DNA of 43,176 nt from Bacilli bacterium (lineage in GTDB: Bacteria; Bacillota_I; Bacilli_A; RFN20; CAG-826): assembly GCA_024695405.1 (NCBI GenBank), contig JAILIF010000051.1, positions 1 through 43,176 on the forward strand, given 5' to 3'. The notes below the pieces were generated by a model. The model searched no databases. It was not told the DNA's origin and saw nothing but the letters and a program-made list of their open reading frames with translations. Position 1 is the first letter of the stretch. Each line of letters begins with the position of its first letter. The position numbers were made by a program, and so were the translations under genes. This document shows positions 8,999 to 16,437 of this stretch, piece by piece.

Positions 8999-9147
8999 TT
9001 ATGATAACAAAACGATTTCTTCAGGAGAAAAGGCTGGAATACCCCCATCTTAAAAATGTTTTTTATTATTAGTCACAATGAAATCTAACAAGTTTTCTTT
9101 TGAAGCATAAAATTCAGATATACATTTGTATCTACTAATATCCGCAT
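8999..9147 (-). pseudogene. Remnant of a PIN-domain toxin (VapC-like)
   Basis: An ATG at 9147 overlaps the end of the antitoxin gene and opens MRILVDTNVYLNF, the metal-binding N-terminus of PIN ribonucleases. The frame then shifts and continues as FYASKENLLDFIVTNNKKHF, a stop codon, and DGGIPAFSPEEIVLLS, which match the C-terminal part of PIN_3 proteins. About 100 central residues, including further acidic catalytic residues, are missing. The toxin is therefore dead by deletion, frameshift and stop. Compare the intact paralogous pair near 23.3-23.9 kb. Confidence 0.75.
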
Positions 9148-9371
9148 TTTTTCATTATTTCTTCGCCAATAATTTCTTTATATTCACTTCCATTATCTCC
9201 ATTTTTTAGGCAACCCGAAAGCCTAAAAAGCGCTTTGAAATAGGAATCGTCTGGATTAGATAAAACGCCAATAACTTTTCCATTTTTAGTTACACAGATA
9301 TCTTCTTTAGTGCATAATTCGAAATAATGAAAGATATTATTTCTAAATTCAGTAATGTTTACTCTACGCAT
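9135..9371 (-). CDS. Phd/YefM-type antitoxin (orphan)
   Basis: A protein of 78 residues from the ATG at 9371, chosen because AGGTG lies 7 bases upstream. The N-terminus VNITEFRNNIFHYFELCTKE and DICVTKNGKVIGVL follow the Phd/YefM DNA-binding and dimerisation fold. In an intact system it would neutralise the PIN toxin and repress the operon. Its partner downstream is broken, so the gene is an orphan antitoxin that could still cross-react with the related pair near 23.8 kb, whose antitoxin has the similar pattern TEFKTNLGKYLDKVDCEDIYISKNGKIIAQL. Confidence 0.8.
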   Translation of the reverse strand: MRRVNITEFRNNIFHYFELCTKEDICVTKNGKVIGVLSNPDDSYFKALFRLSGCLKNGDNGSEYKEIIGEEIMKKCGY

Positions 9372-9432
9372 AATATTCACCTGCACATAATTATCATATA
9401 AAAATGTCCATCTAAACTAAATAATTTTGCAC

Positions 9433-9458
9433 ATAAAAAGCAGGACTTTGCCTGCTTT
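9433..9458 (-). terminator. Terminator after the DUF308-like gene
   Basis: An 8-bp stem AAAGCAGG/CCTGCTTT (9437-9444, 9451-9458) with a 6-base loop is followed on the minus strand by a T-run, 20 bases past the stop of the membrane-protein gene. Confidence 0.75.
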
Positions 9459-9477
9459 GAAATTCAATAATTTACTT

Positions 9478-10005
9478 TTACTCTTTATGTTTAGATTTCA
9501 TAAAGAATTTAACATATGCGCATCTAAGTGGTGGGAATATAACAGTAGATAATAATTCCACTATCAATAAATACATATGAATCTTTGCGTGATGTTCACC
9601 TGGTTCCATGATTAATGTAATAGATAACACTATTGCAACAACTGATTCAGCAAACCCTAATAAACAAGGGATTCTTTCTTTAAATAATTCATAGTATTCA
9701 GCAATTTCATCTGATTCTCTCATGATTGCCCATACAGCCCATATAACACAAATGGTTTCCATATTCTTAAATAAAGCTAATGTGCATATGCCAAGTATCA
9801 ACTGAACAGCAGCTTTAAAGATAAAACGTATTTTCTCATGGTTATCTTTTTCTAATAGCCATTCAATAAATCCATCTAAACCATATAAAGTGATAAGACC
9901 ACCAATAAAGAATCTAAGATGTTCTAAATAAGTGTCCATCAAGAAAAAGATGGAAATACCTAATGCAACAAATAAAAAGAATTTAATAGATTTATAGATT
10001 TTCAT
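9478..10005 (-). CDS. DUF308/HdeD-like membrane protein
   Basis: A 175-residue protein with about five to six membrane helices (for example FFLFVALGISIFFLM, AAVQLILGICTLALF, SVVAIVLSITLIM). The pattern of paired short helices resembles the HdeD/DUF308 superfamily; no catalytic motif is visible. It lies 2 bases after the exchanger gene and likely shares its transcript (CPBP - exchanger - this gene), ending at the hairpin near 9445. Role unknown. Confidence 0.65.
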   Translation of the reverse strand: MKIYKSIKFFLFVALGISIFFLMDTYLEHLRFFIGGLITLYGLDGFIEWLLEKDNHEKIRFIFKAAVQLILGICTLALFKNMETICVIWAVWAIMRESDEIAEYYELFKERIPCLLGFAESVVAIVLSITLIMEPGEHHAKIHMYLLIVELLSTVIFPPLRCAYVKFFMKSKHKE

Positions 10006-10007
10006 AA

Positions 10008-11066
10008 TTAAATATTAGAAAGAATTAAAAACACAATATAACCAGCAGTGATAATAACGCCAGATGCCGCAAAGATTGCGTATCTAAGCTTACTATCCTT
10101 TTTCTCTTTCTTTTGAGCATTGTGGTTAATAAGAAGAATAACTAATAAAACAATTAATACCACTACTGTACAAATTAACATGATAATGGCACTTAAATTG
10201 TCTTTTGCTCCTGTATATCCCCCAAGGAGTGAACCATAGAAAGACATTAATTCTGCTAATCCAATAATTAAGAAATTGAATAAGCAAGATCCTGTAATAT
10301 CTCCCATAGCAGCATTAAAGTTACCTTTCTTACATAAAACAAATGTAGAAGTAAGTTCTGGAAGTGATGTTGCAATAGCTAAGAAAATAGCACCTGCAAT
10401 AGTATCATTACCTTCAAATACTTGTTCACTAATTGCATCTGTAGCATATGTAATGAAAATTGAAGTAGCCACTAATAAAACCGCAAAGATTGAAAATCTA
10501 ATGATTACTTGTTTAACACTTACATTTGGCATTGGATCAACTTTTTCTTCTTCCTCTTCACCTTTGTTTTTAGGTTGTAAGAAAATAGCAATGCCATACA
10601 CAATAAAGATTAAGATTGCGATTATATTGATTGGACCAAAGATAGGCTGTGCACCAGTTGGAGCTATAATTCCATAAGCAATAATCGCATAAATAATTAA
10701 ACAAGCAACAATTACAATATATTGAGTTTTATATTCAATCTTGCTTTTTGCAAATAATCTAAAGAATAAAATTAAAGCAAAGCCAACAATAGCAAGATTG
10801 AATAAGTTGCTTCCTAAAATATTGCCAACTACAAGCCCTGCACCTTCACCACCAGGGATTAATAATGTAGCACTTATAGAAGTAAATAATTCTGGCAACG
10901 ATGTAACAGCAGCTAGTAAAACTGCTCCAATAAATGCACCACTGATCTTTGTCTTCTTGTCTAATGCATCAACATAATCAGCAAGTTTCTTAGAAAAGAA
11001 AACAATCCCAGCCGCTAAAACAGCGTAAATCAAAAATACCAACCAGGTAGGAAAACTATTAAACAT
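10008..11066 (-). CDS. Calcium/sodium:cation exchanger (CaCA family, YrbG-like)
   Basis: An inner-membrane antiporter of the CaCA superfamily with about ten helices and two inverted alpha repeats: AVTSLPELFTSISATLL with GNILGSNLFNLAIVG, and AIATSLPELTSTFVL with MGDITGSCLFNFLIIG. The acidic SLPE residues form the ion site in this family. I set the start at 11066 (MFNSFPTWLVFLIY). Its ATG overlaps the stop codon of the CPBP gene by 8 bases, with AAGGAA upstream, implying translational coupling; the earlier in-frame start would encode an unlikely polar N-terminus. A charged loop (about 165-180) separates the halves. Substrate (Ca2+/Na+, Ca2+/H+) cannot be decided. Confidence 0.9.
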   Translation of the reverse strand: MFNSFPTWLVFLIYAVLAAGIVFFSKKLADYVDALDKKTKISGAFIGAVLLAAVTSLPELFTSISATLLIPGGEGAGLVVGNILGSNLFNLAIVGFALILFFRLFAKSKIEYKTQYIVIVACLIIYAIIAYGIIAPTGAQPIFGPINIIAILIFIVYGIAIFLQPKNKGEEEEEKVDPMPNVSVKQVIIRFSIFAVLLVATSIFITYATDAISEQVFEGNDTIAGAIFLAIATSLPELTSTFVLCKKGNFNAAMGDITGSCLFNFLIIGLAELMSFYGSLLGGYTGAKDNLSAIIMLICTVVVLIVLLVILLINHNAQKKEKKDSKLRYAIFAASGVIITAGYIVFLILSNI

Positions 11067-11838
11067 AACTACCGTATTCCTTCTTTCTAAAATATGTAAA
11101 GTATAAGACAATTAAATATGCGCAACAAATGGTAAGCCATATTAATGGATTAATAAAGAATGTACCTCCAGACCAAGCAAGCATTGCGATAAGTACTTGG
11201 CTATCCCAAAAGGCAAATCTAAAAACAAAATGTAATAACATGCAAATATAGACACAATGTCCATATTCCATAATTGCCCCTAAGATTATTCCTAATAAAA
11301 ACGAAATAATCATACTATATAAAACATATTCAAATGTCATATCTCTTTGGAGAAGCAACAAGATATCGAAAACCGCAAATACAACAGCAGAAATCACTAC
11401 TCTTAATGCTCTATTTTGAACTCCAATCATATTAAAGAACGACATTCTAAATATCATTTCTTCTATCAAAACACTTAATATAATACGAAGCAATGTAAGG
11501 AACGTTCCTAAAGAAAGATCTCCATAAAAAACAAAGCCAAATACTCCGCGTAAAGCATCTAGAAAGCCACTCAAAATGCAAAGAAGAAGCATTATTCCGA
11601 AAATAGCAAAAACAGGAATGAGTACAATTATATTTTTCTTATTTGGTTCTTGAGCTTCTTTTCTAAAAGCGCCTTCACGGTTTTTTGAATAAAATATTAA
11701 CAAAAAAAGCAAAGCATTAATAATCAATAAACCACATTCTTGCTGTATTGATTCTAGGCCTCCTAAAAAACCAGGAGCCATAATAATAAGAATAAGGGCT
11801 GCGCTAAATAATAATGATTCCCCAACTGAACGTTTCAT
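11059..11838 (-). CDS. CPBP family intramembrane protease
   Basis: A 259-residue integral membrane protein with about eight helices and the family motif EExxxR (LIEEMIFRMSFFN, residues about 125-137), followed by a later helix with the conserved His (CMLLHFVFRF). CPBP proteins are Rce1-like glutamic intramembrane proteases; bacterial roles include bacteriocin immunity and protein maturation. The ATG at 11838 has no ribosome site. A TGnTAGATT extended -10 (11846-11851) sits only 7 bases upstream, so the mRNA may be leaderless. First gene of the three-gene membrane unit. Confidence 0.82.
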   Translation of the reverse strand: MKRSVGESLLFSAALILIIMAPGFLGGLESIQQECGLLIINALLFLLIFYSKNREGAFRKEAQEPNKKNIIVLIPVFAIFGIMLLLCILSGFLDALRGVFGFVFYGDLSLGTFLTLLRIILSVLIEEMIFRMSFFNMIGVQNRALRVVISAVVFAVFDILLLLQRDMTFEYVLYSMIISFLLGIILGAIMEYGHCVYICMLLHFVFRFAFWDSQVLIAMLAWSGGTFFINPLIWLTICCAYLIVLYFTYFRKKEYGSYV

Positions 11839-11887
11839 GCATATTAATCTATCACAAAAATTAATTAAATAATATAATTAATTACGT
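11839..11887. promoter_or_regulatory. Compact divergent promoters without ribosome sites
   Basis: Only 49 bases separate the divergent starts. The plus strand has TATAAT (11873-11878) 9 bases before the ATG; the minus strand has TGnTAGATT 7 bases before its ATG. Neither side has a Shine-Dalgarno sequence. The -35 boxes are poor. Confidence 0.6.
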
Positions 11888-12922
11888 ATGAAAATTAATC
11901 TTAATAAAAATGATAATGAAAAATTCTATAATCTTTTAAAGATTAAGGATGATAATATTGAAATTTCTAATCTTTTATTAACAGCATTTGCATACACAGA
12001 TTTTATAGATATAAGCGAAATAAAAAACAATGCTTCAGAGTGTGAAAAAGAGTCCATCAAAAAACAAATCCTAAATAACTTTGAAATAGAGTCCAAGGAA
12101 TTTAGAGAAGCATTTAATTATCAAGTAACTATCACCAAATGTGATCCATCTAATTATATTAATGAATACACAAGATTATTGGATAAAATCCATTGTACTT
12201 TCGGCAAATATTCTTTAAAGAAAATTGCTTATGAACCATATCAGTTATTTGCGTTGTATGAAATTAGTGTTGTAGATGATTATAAAGAAATATCTAACGT
12301 TGGTTATTTTGATAAGCCTTTTTCATACTTAGCGTTATTCGAAGGCAAAAACTTATGGATGAGTTTAAACCCTAATGAAATTAACACCATGGCTTCTTGT
12401 ATTGAAAAAGCTAAAGGAAGAGTTCTAGTTCTTGGTTTAGGAATGGGTTATATCTCGTATATGATGTCTATTAAAAAGAGCGTTACTTCATTAACAATAG
12501 TTGAAAGAAACAAAGAAAATATAGCGTTATTTAAAAAACATTTACTACCATTATTTAAAGAAAAAGCAAAAATTACCATTATTGAAGATGACGCTATTAA
12601 TTTTATTAAGCACTATAACAAATATGATTATATTTTTGCGGATTTATGGTTCACTCCTGAAGATGGATTAGAATACTATTTAAAACTAAGCGAAATAGAA
12701 AAAGAAAATAACATCAAAATTGATTATTGGTTAGAGACTTCATTAAAGCAAATGAGAAGAAGATATTTGCTTGAATTAGTCAAAGAACAACTTGAAGGTT
12801 CAGATGAGACTTGGTATCAATCTGAAAAGGATTTAACAGACAAAATATTCAAAACGCTATATTATCAAACTAAAAATGTTGAGATTAATTCTCTTCAAGA
12901 TATAAAGGATTTATTGTTATGA
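11888..12922 (+). CDS. SAM-dependent methyltransferase-like protein
   Basis: A 344-residue protein. The central part has a Rossmann methyltransferase core: GRVLVLGLGMGYISYM (motif I, about 173-188), SLTIVERN with the acidic ribose-binding residue, ITIIEDDAINFI, and YDYIFADLWF. It most resembles the spermidine-synthase-like branch. The first 150 residues form an unassigned N-terminal domain. Substrate unknown. The start is preceded by TATAAT at 9 bases and no ribosome site, so it is a leaderless candidate. Its TGA stop overlaps the ATG of the next gene (ATGA), so it is coupled to the serine dehydratase. Confidence 0.75.
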   Translation: MKINLNKNDNEKFYNLLKIKDDNIEISNLLLTAFAYTDFIDISEIKNNASECEKESIKKQILNNFEIESKEFREAFNYQVTITKCDPSNYINEYTRLLDKIHCTFGKYSLKKIAYEPYQLFALYEISVVDDYKEISNVGYFDKPFSYLALFEGKNLWMSLNPNEINTMASCIEKAKGRVLVLGLGMGYISYMMSIKKSVTSLTIVERNKENIALFKKHLLPLFKEKAKITIIEDDAINFIKHYNKYDYIFADLWFTPEDGLEYYLKLSEIEKENNIKIDYWLETSLKQMRRRYLLELVKEQLEGSDETWYQSEKDLTDKIFKTLYYQTKNVEINSLQDIKDLLL

Positions 12923-14094
12923 GATCTATAAAAGAAATCTTTGTTATTGGACATGGACCAAGCAGTTCACACACAATGGGTCCTGCAAATGCTTGTGAGT
13001 ATATTTTAAAGCAATATGAGAATATCAAATCTATCAAAGTTACATTATATGGTTCTCTTGCGTTAACCGGTAAAGGTCACTTAACAGATTATATTATTGA
13101 TTTAAAACTTAAAAATATTGACCACAAAATAATATTTGATACTAAAACTGAAACAAAACATCCTAATACAATGCAATTTGAAGTAACTACCAATAAAGGT
13201 ACTACTACTGAAACTATTATTTCGATTGGCGGAGGAACTATTGTCACAAAAGAAAACTTCAAAGACCATTTACAAGAAGTGTATTCTCAAAACTCTTTAA
13301 AGGAAATTCTCCACTACTGTGATAAAGAAAATATTTCATTAGTCGAATACGTTAAAAAACACGAAGATAAAAATCTTTTCGATTATTTAAAATCCTGTAA
13401 AGATCATATTCTCGCTTCTATTGATTCAGGATTATCCAAAGAAGGATATCTTCCTGGCCCTTTAAAAGTGCAAAGAAAAGCTAAAGAAATGTTGGCTAAT
13501 TTGAAAAACGATGATCCGGCTGAAATAATGGCTATTTCCGCTTTTGCTGTTGCTGAAGAAAATGCATCCGGTAACTTAATTGTTATTGCACCAACATGCG
13601 GTTCTGCAGGGGTATTTGGTGGTATTCTAGGATATTTTAGAAAAAAGAATTATTCAGAAAAATCCATTATTGAATCATTAATGATTGCGGGTTTAATTGG
13701 AATGCTTGCCAAAACAAACGCATCTATCTCAGGTGCTGAAGCAGGATGCCAAGCTGAAATTGGAGTAGCATGTGCAATGGGTGCAGCTGCAATTGCTTCT
13801 ATTAAAGGACTTAATAATGAGCAAATTGCTAGAGCAGCTGAAATAGCGCTCGAACACTCTTTAGGTTTAACGTGTGATCCAGTTCAAGGTTATGTACAAA
13901 TTCCATGCATTGAAAGATGCGCTGTATATGCTTTAAAAGCTAAAAACGCTGCTAAATTAGCAACGTTAATTCCTTCTACTAATAACAAAGTTACATTTGA
14001 TGACTCTTTAAAAACAATGTACGAAACTGGAAAAGACCTCTCTTCCGAGTATCGTGAAACTGGGAAGAAAGGTCTTTCTGAGATATTTAAATAA
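12919..14094 (+). CDS. sdaA: L-serine ammonia-lyase, iron-sulfur type, single chain
   Basis: Converts L-serine to pyruvate and ammonia with a [4Fe-4S] cluster. The beta domain opens IKEIFVIGHGPSSSHTMGPA, the alpha domain has APTCGSAGVFGG, and Cys277, Cys319 and Cys330 (AGCQAE, LTCDPVQG, IPCIERC) match the cluster ligands. At 391 residues it fuses both domains but is shorter than the roughly 450-residue enterobacterial form. It overlaps the upstream methyltransferase-like gene by 4 bases. Its stop directly abuts the stop of the convergent prs gene. Confidence 0.92.
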   Translation: MRSIKEIFVIGHGPSSSHTMGPANACEYILKQYENIKSIKVTLYGSLALTGKGHLTDYIIDLKLKNIDHKIIFDTKTETKHPNTMQFEVTTNKGTTTETIISIGGGTIVTKENFKDHLQEVYSQNSLKEILHYCDKENISLVEYVKKHEDKNLFDYLKSCKDHILASIDSGLSKEGYLPGPLKVQRKAKEMLANLKNDDPAEIMAISAFAVAEENASGNLIVIAPTCGSAGVFGGILGYFRKKNYSEKSIIESLMIAGLIGMLAKTNASISGAEAGCQAEIGVACAMGAAAIASIKGLNNEQIARAAEIALEHSLGLTCDPVQGYVQIPCIERCAVYALKAKNAAKLATLIPSTNNKVTFDDSLKTMYETGKDLSSEYRETGKKGLSEIFK

Positions 14095-15057
14095 TTATCC
14101 AACAATTTTATCTTCAAAAGATTGGAAAGTATCAGATAATGATCTACCTTCTTCTAATGAAGCAATTGTTTCTTTTAATAATGGAGCAAGCGACATAACA
14201 TCAATCTTGCTACTCTTTTTAATATCAGGAAGAGGAATTGAATCAGTGATAACTAATTTTCTTAATTGAGAAGCTTCAATTTTCTTAACAGCGTCTTTAG
14301 ACAAAACACCATGAGAAATAACAGCTTCAACACTCTTAGCACCTAATTCAATTAATTTGTTAGCTGCAGCACATAATGTACCAGCAGTATCTACGATATC
14401 ATCAACGATGATACAATCTTTTCCTTCGATATCACCGACAATAGCAGTAATTTCTGCTTTGTTTGGTTCAGGTCTACGTTTATCAATAATTGCGATTGGA
14501 CAATTAAGTCTTTCTGCTAATTTTGTAGTTCTAACAACACCACCATGGTCAGGAGAAACACATACTGTTGTTGCTGGATCTCTATCTTTAAAATAAGCAT
14601 GGATTAATGGTAAAGCTGAGATGTTATCTACAGGAATATCAAAGAATCCAGTTAATTGTAATGAGTGTAAGTCAACACAGACAACTCTATCTGCACCAGC
14701 GACAGTCAACATATCTGCAACAAGCTTTGCAGTAATAGGTTGTCTTGGTTTTGCTTTTCTATCTTGTCTTGCATATCCAAAATAAGGAACTATACAAGTA
14801 ATACTTCTAGCGCTAGCTCTCTTACATGCATCAATACATACGAGTAATTCCATTAATCTTTCATTAACAGGTGCGCATGTAGATTGGATGATATAAACAT
14901 TATCACCACGGAATGATTCAGTACCTTGGAATAAAACTTCTCCATCAGCAAAATGAATCAAATCACTTTTTGTTACATTAACCCCTAATAAACCTGCTAC
15001 TTCTTTAGCGAGTTCAGTGTTAGCGGATAATGAAATAATCTTTAATCTATTATACAT
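14095..15057 (-). CDS. prs: Ribose-phosphate pyrophosphokinase (PRPP synthase)
   Basis: Makes PRPP from ribose 5-phosphate and ATP, feeding nucleotide, His and Trp synthesis. The 320-residue product has the flexible loop PYFGYARQDRK, the PRPP synthase signature DRVVCVDLHSLQLTGFF and the PRPP-binding loop CIIVDDIVDTAGTL. The start at 15057 is preceded by GGAGG (11 bases). It is followed downstream by the convergent sdaA with no gap. The neighbours upp and hpt upstream on the same strand consume PRPP, so the cluster couples PRPP supply with base salvage. Confidence 0.97.
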   Translation of the reverse strand: MYNRLKIISLSANTELAKEVAGLLGVNVTKSDLIHFADGEVLFQGTESFRGDNVYIIQSTCAPVNERLMELLVCIDACKRASARSITCIVPYFGYARQDRKAKPRQPITAKLVADMLTVAGADRVVCVDLHSLQLTGFFDIPVDNISALPLIHAYFKDRDPATTVCVSPDHGGVVRTTKLAERLNCPIAIIDKRRPEPNKAEITAIVGDIEGKDCIIVDDIVDTAGTLCAAANKLIELGAKSVEAVISHGVLSKDAVKKIEASQLRKLVITDSIPLPDIKKSSKIDVMSLAPLLKETIASLEEGRSLSDTFQSFEDKIVG

Positions 15058-15118
15058 ATATAACCTCCGATATCAGTTTATGTACGATTAAATTCTTTTC
15101 TATATATTTATTATATAA

Positions 15119-15772
15119 CTACTTTTTGACAGTTCCGAAAATTCTATCACCACAATCACCTAAGCCTGGGCAAATGTAAGCATTTTCGTTAAGTTGTCTA
15201 TCTAAAGCACCAATGATGAGTGGAGTATCTGGGAATGCTTCGCAGAAAGCTTTAACACCTTCTGGTGCAGCAATGATACAAATAAATGCATCAACATGTT
15301 CAACACCATGTTTCTTAAGCATTTTGATTGCATCAATAGCAGATCCACCAGTAGCGAGCATTGGGTCAATAACGTAGACTTTCATGCTAGCAATATCATC
15401 TGGTAATTTGCAGTAATATTCATGTGGTTCATGAGTGACTTCATCTCTATATAAGCCAATATGTCCACATCTAGCGCCTGGAACAAGTTCAAGCATGCCG
15501 TCAGCCATACCTAAGCCAGCTCTAAGGATTGGGACGAAACATAAGTTGGAAGGACTAATTACTGGTTGGACAGTCTTTTCAACTGGTGTTTCAATTTCTT
15601 TCATGTGCATAGGAACATCTCTAAGTGTTTCATAGCCTTCAATAACAGCAATTTCTTTAACTAATTGTCTGAAATCATTTGTTTTTGTTTTAACGTTTCT
15701 TAACTTTGTAATCTTGTGTGTTAAGAGTGGATGGTTTAATACTTTTACGTTTTTGTACTTTGATATATCCAT
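15119..15772 (-). CDS. upp: Uracil phosphoribosyltransferase
   Basis: Salvages uracil to UMP using PRPP. The 217-residue product shows the UPRT features VPILRAGLGMADGM, the PRPP loop VYVIDPMLATGGSAIDAI and the uracil-binding C-terminus YICPGLGDCGDRIFGT. AAGGAG lies 8 bases before the ATG. It lies 61 bases upstream of prs on the same strand with no clear terminator between them, so upp-prs is likely an operon. Confidence 0.96.
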   Translation of the reverse strand: MDISKYKNVKVLNHPLLTHKITKLRNVKTKTNDFRQLVKEIAVIEGYETLRDVPMHMKEIETPVEKTVQPVISPSNLCFVPILRAGLGMADGMLELVPGARCGHIGLYRDEVTHEPHEYYCKLPDDIASMKVYVIDPMLATGGSAIDAIKMLKKHGVEHVDAFICIIAAPEGVKAFCEAFPDTPLIIGALDRQLNENAYICPGLGDCGDRIFGTVKK

Positions 15773-15802
15773 ATAATTCTCTCCTTCTTTTTCCTCTTTT
15801 TT

Positions 15803-15832
15803 ATAAAAAAATAGGACCTTAAAGCCCTATTT
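15803..15832 (-). terminator. Terminator overlapping the hpt stop codon
   Basis: On the minus strand AAATAGG and CCTATTT arms with a 10-base loop are followed by a T-run. The TAG stop of hpt lies inside the first arm. It separates hpt from upp. Confidence 0.7.
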
Positions 15833-16396
15833 AATTTCCTCTAATAATTTATTCCAATGATTAACATCTTCAGGTGTAGCAACGTATACATATGGAGTAT
15901 TTCTTGATAATTCATTGTAATCAAGACCATAACCAACTAAGAATTTGTTCTCGGTGAGAACTTTTCCTGTATAGTCGACATGTAAGTCTGTTTTGCGAAG
16001 ATATAATTTATCAAATAAAGAAACAATAATAATATCTTTTGGGTTATGTTTTTCTTGAAGATAACCAGTTAAATATTGCATTGTTAAACCAGTATCAATA
16101 ACATCTTCTACAATAACAATAGTTCTATCAGTAATATCAAGAGATAAATCCTTCTTTAAAATAACTGCACCAGTAGAGTTAGTACCTGCATATGAAGAGA
16201 CTTGAATATAGTCAGTCATAATTTCAGTTTTAATCTCTCTAACTAAATCCATCATAAAATTGAGAGAACCTTTTAAGACTCCAATTACGATAGGTGCTTT
16301 TATATTATCTTGTGTGAAGCGGTTGTCTAATTTAGCGGCAATATCCTTGCAGATTGTTTTAATCTCTTCGCTAGATAAGATAACTTCTCTTTCCAT
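15827..16396 (-). CDS. hpt: Hypoxanthine phosphoribosyltransferase
   Basis: Salvages hypoxanthine (and guanine) with PRPP. The 189-residue product has the PRPP loop VIVEDVIDTGLTMQYL, the early GVLKGSLNFMMDL loop and the C-terminal LVGYGLDYNELSRNTPYV of bacterial HPRTs. The ATG at 16396 has no ribosome site, while TAATAT lies 9 bases before it; a leaderless mRNA is likely. Confidence 0.95.
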   Translation of the reverse strand: MEREVILSSEEIKTICKDIAAKLDNRFTQDNIKAPIVIGVLKGSLNFMMDLVREIKTEIMTDYIQVSSYAGTNSTGAVILKKDLSLDITDRTIVIVEDVIDTGLTMQYLTGYLQEKHNPKDIIIVSLFDKLYLRKTDLHVDYTGKVLTENKFLVGYGLDYNELSRNTPYVYVATPEDVNHWNKLLEEIK

Positions 16397-16405
16397 ACTT
16401 TAAAT

Positions 16406-16434
16406 ATATTAGTCTACTTGACCTTTAAAGGCAA
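16406..16434 (-). promoter_or_regulatory. hpt promoter, predicted leaderless
   Basis: TTGCCT (16429-16434), a 17-base spacer and TAATAT (16406-16411). Only 9 bases lie between the -10 box and the ATG, so transcription should begin within 2-3 bases of the start codon. Confidence 0.6.
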
Positions 16435-16437
16435 CCA

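Noticed and set aside
12920-12922. Mycoplasma-type code (TGA as Trp)
   Set aside because: TGA ends several genes at the expected family length and Trp is encoded by TGG throughout.
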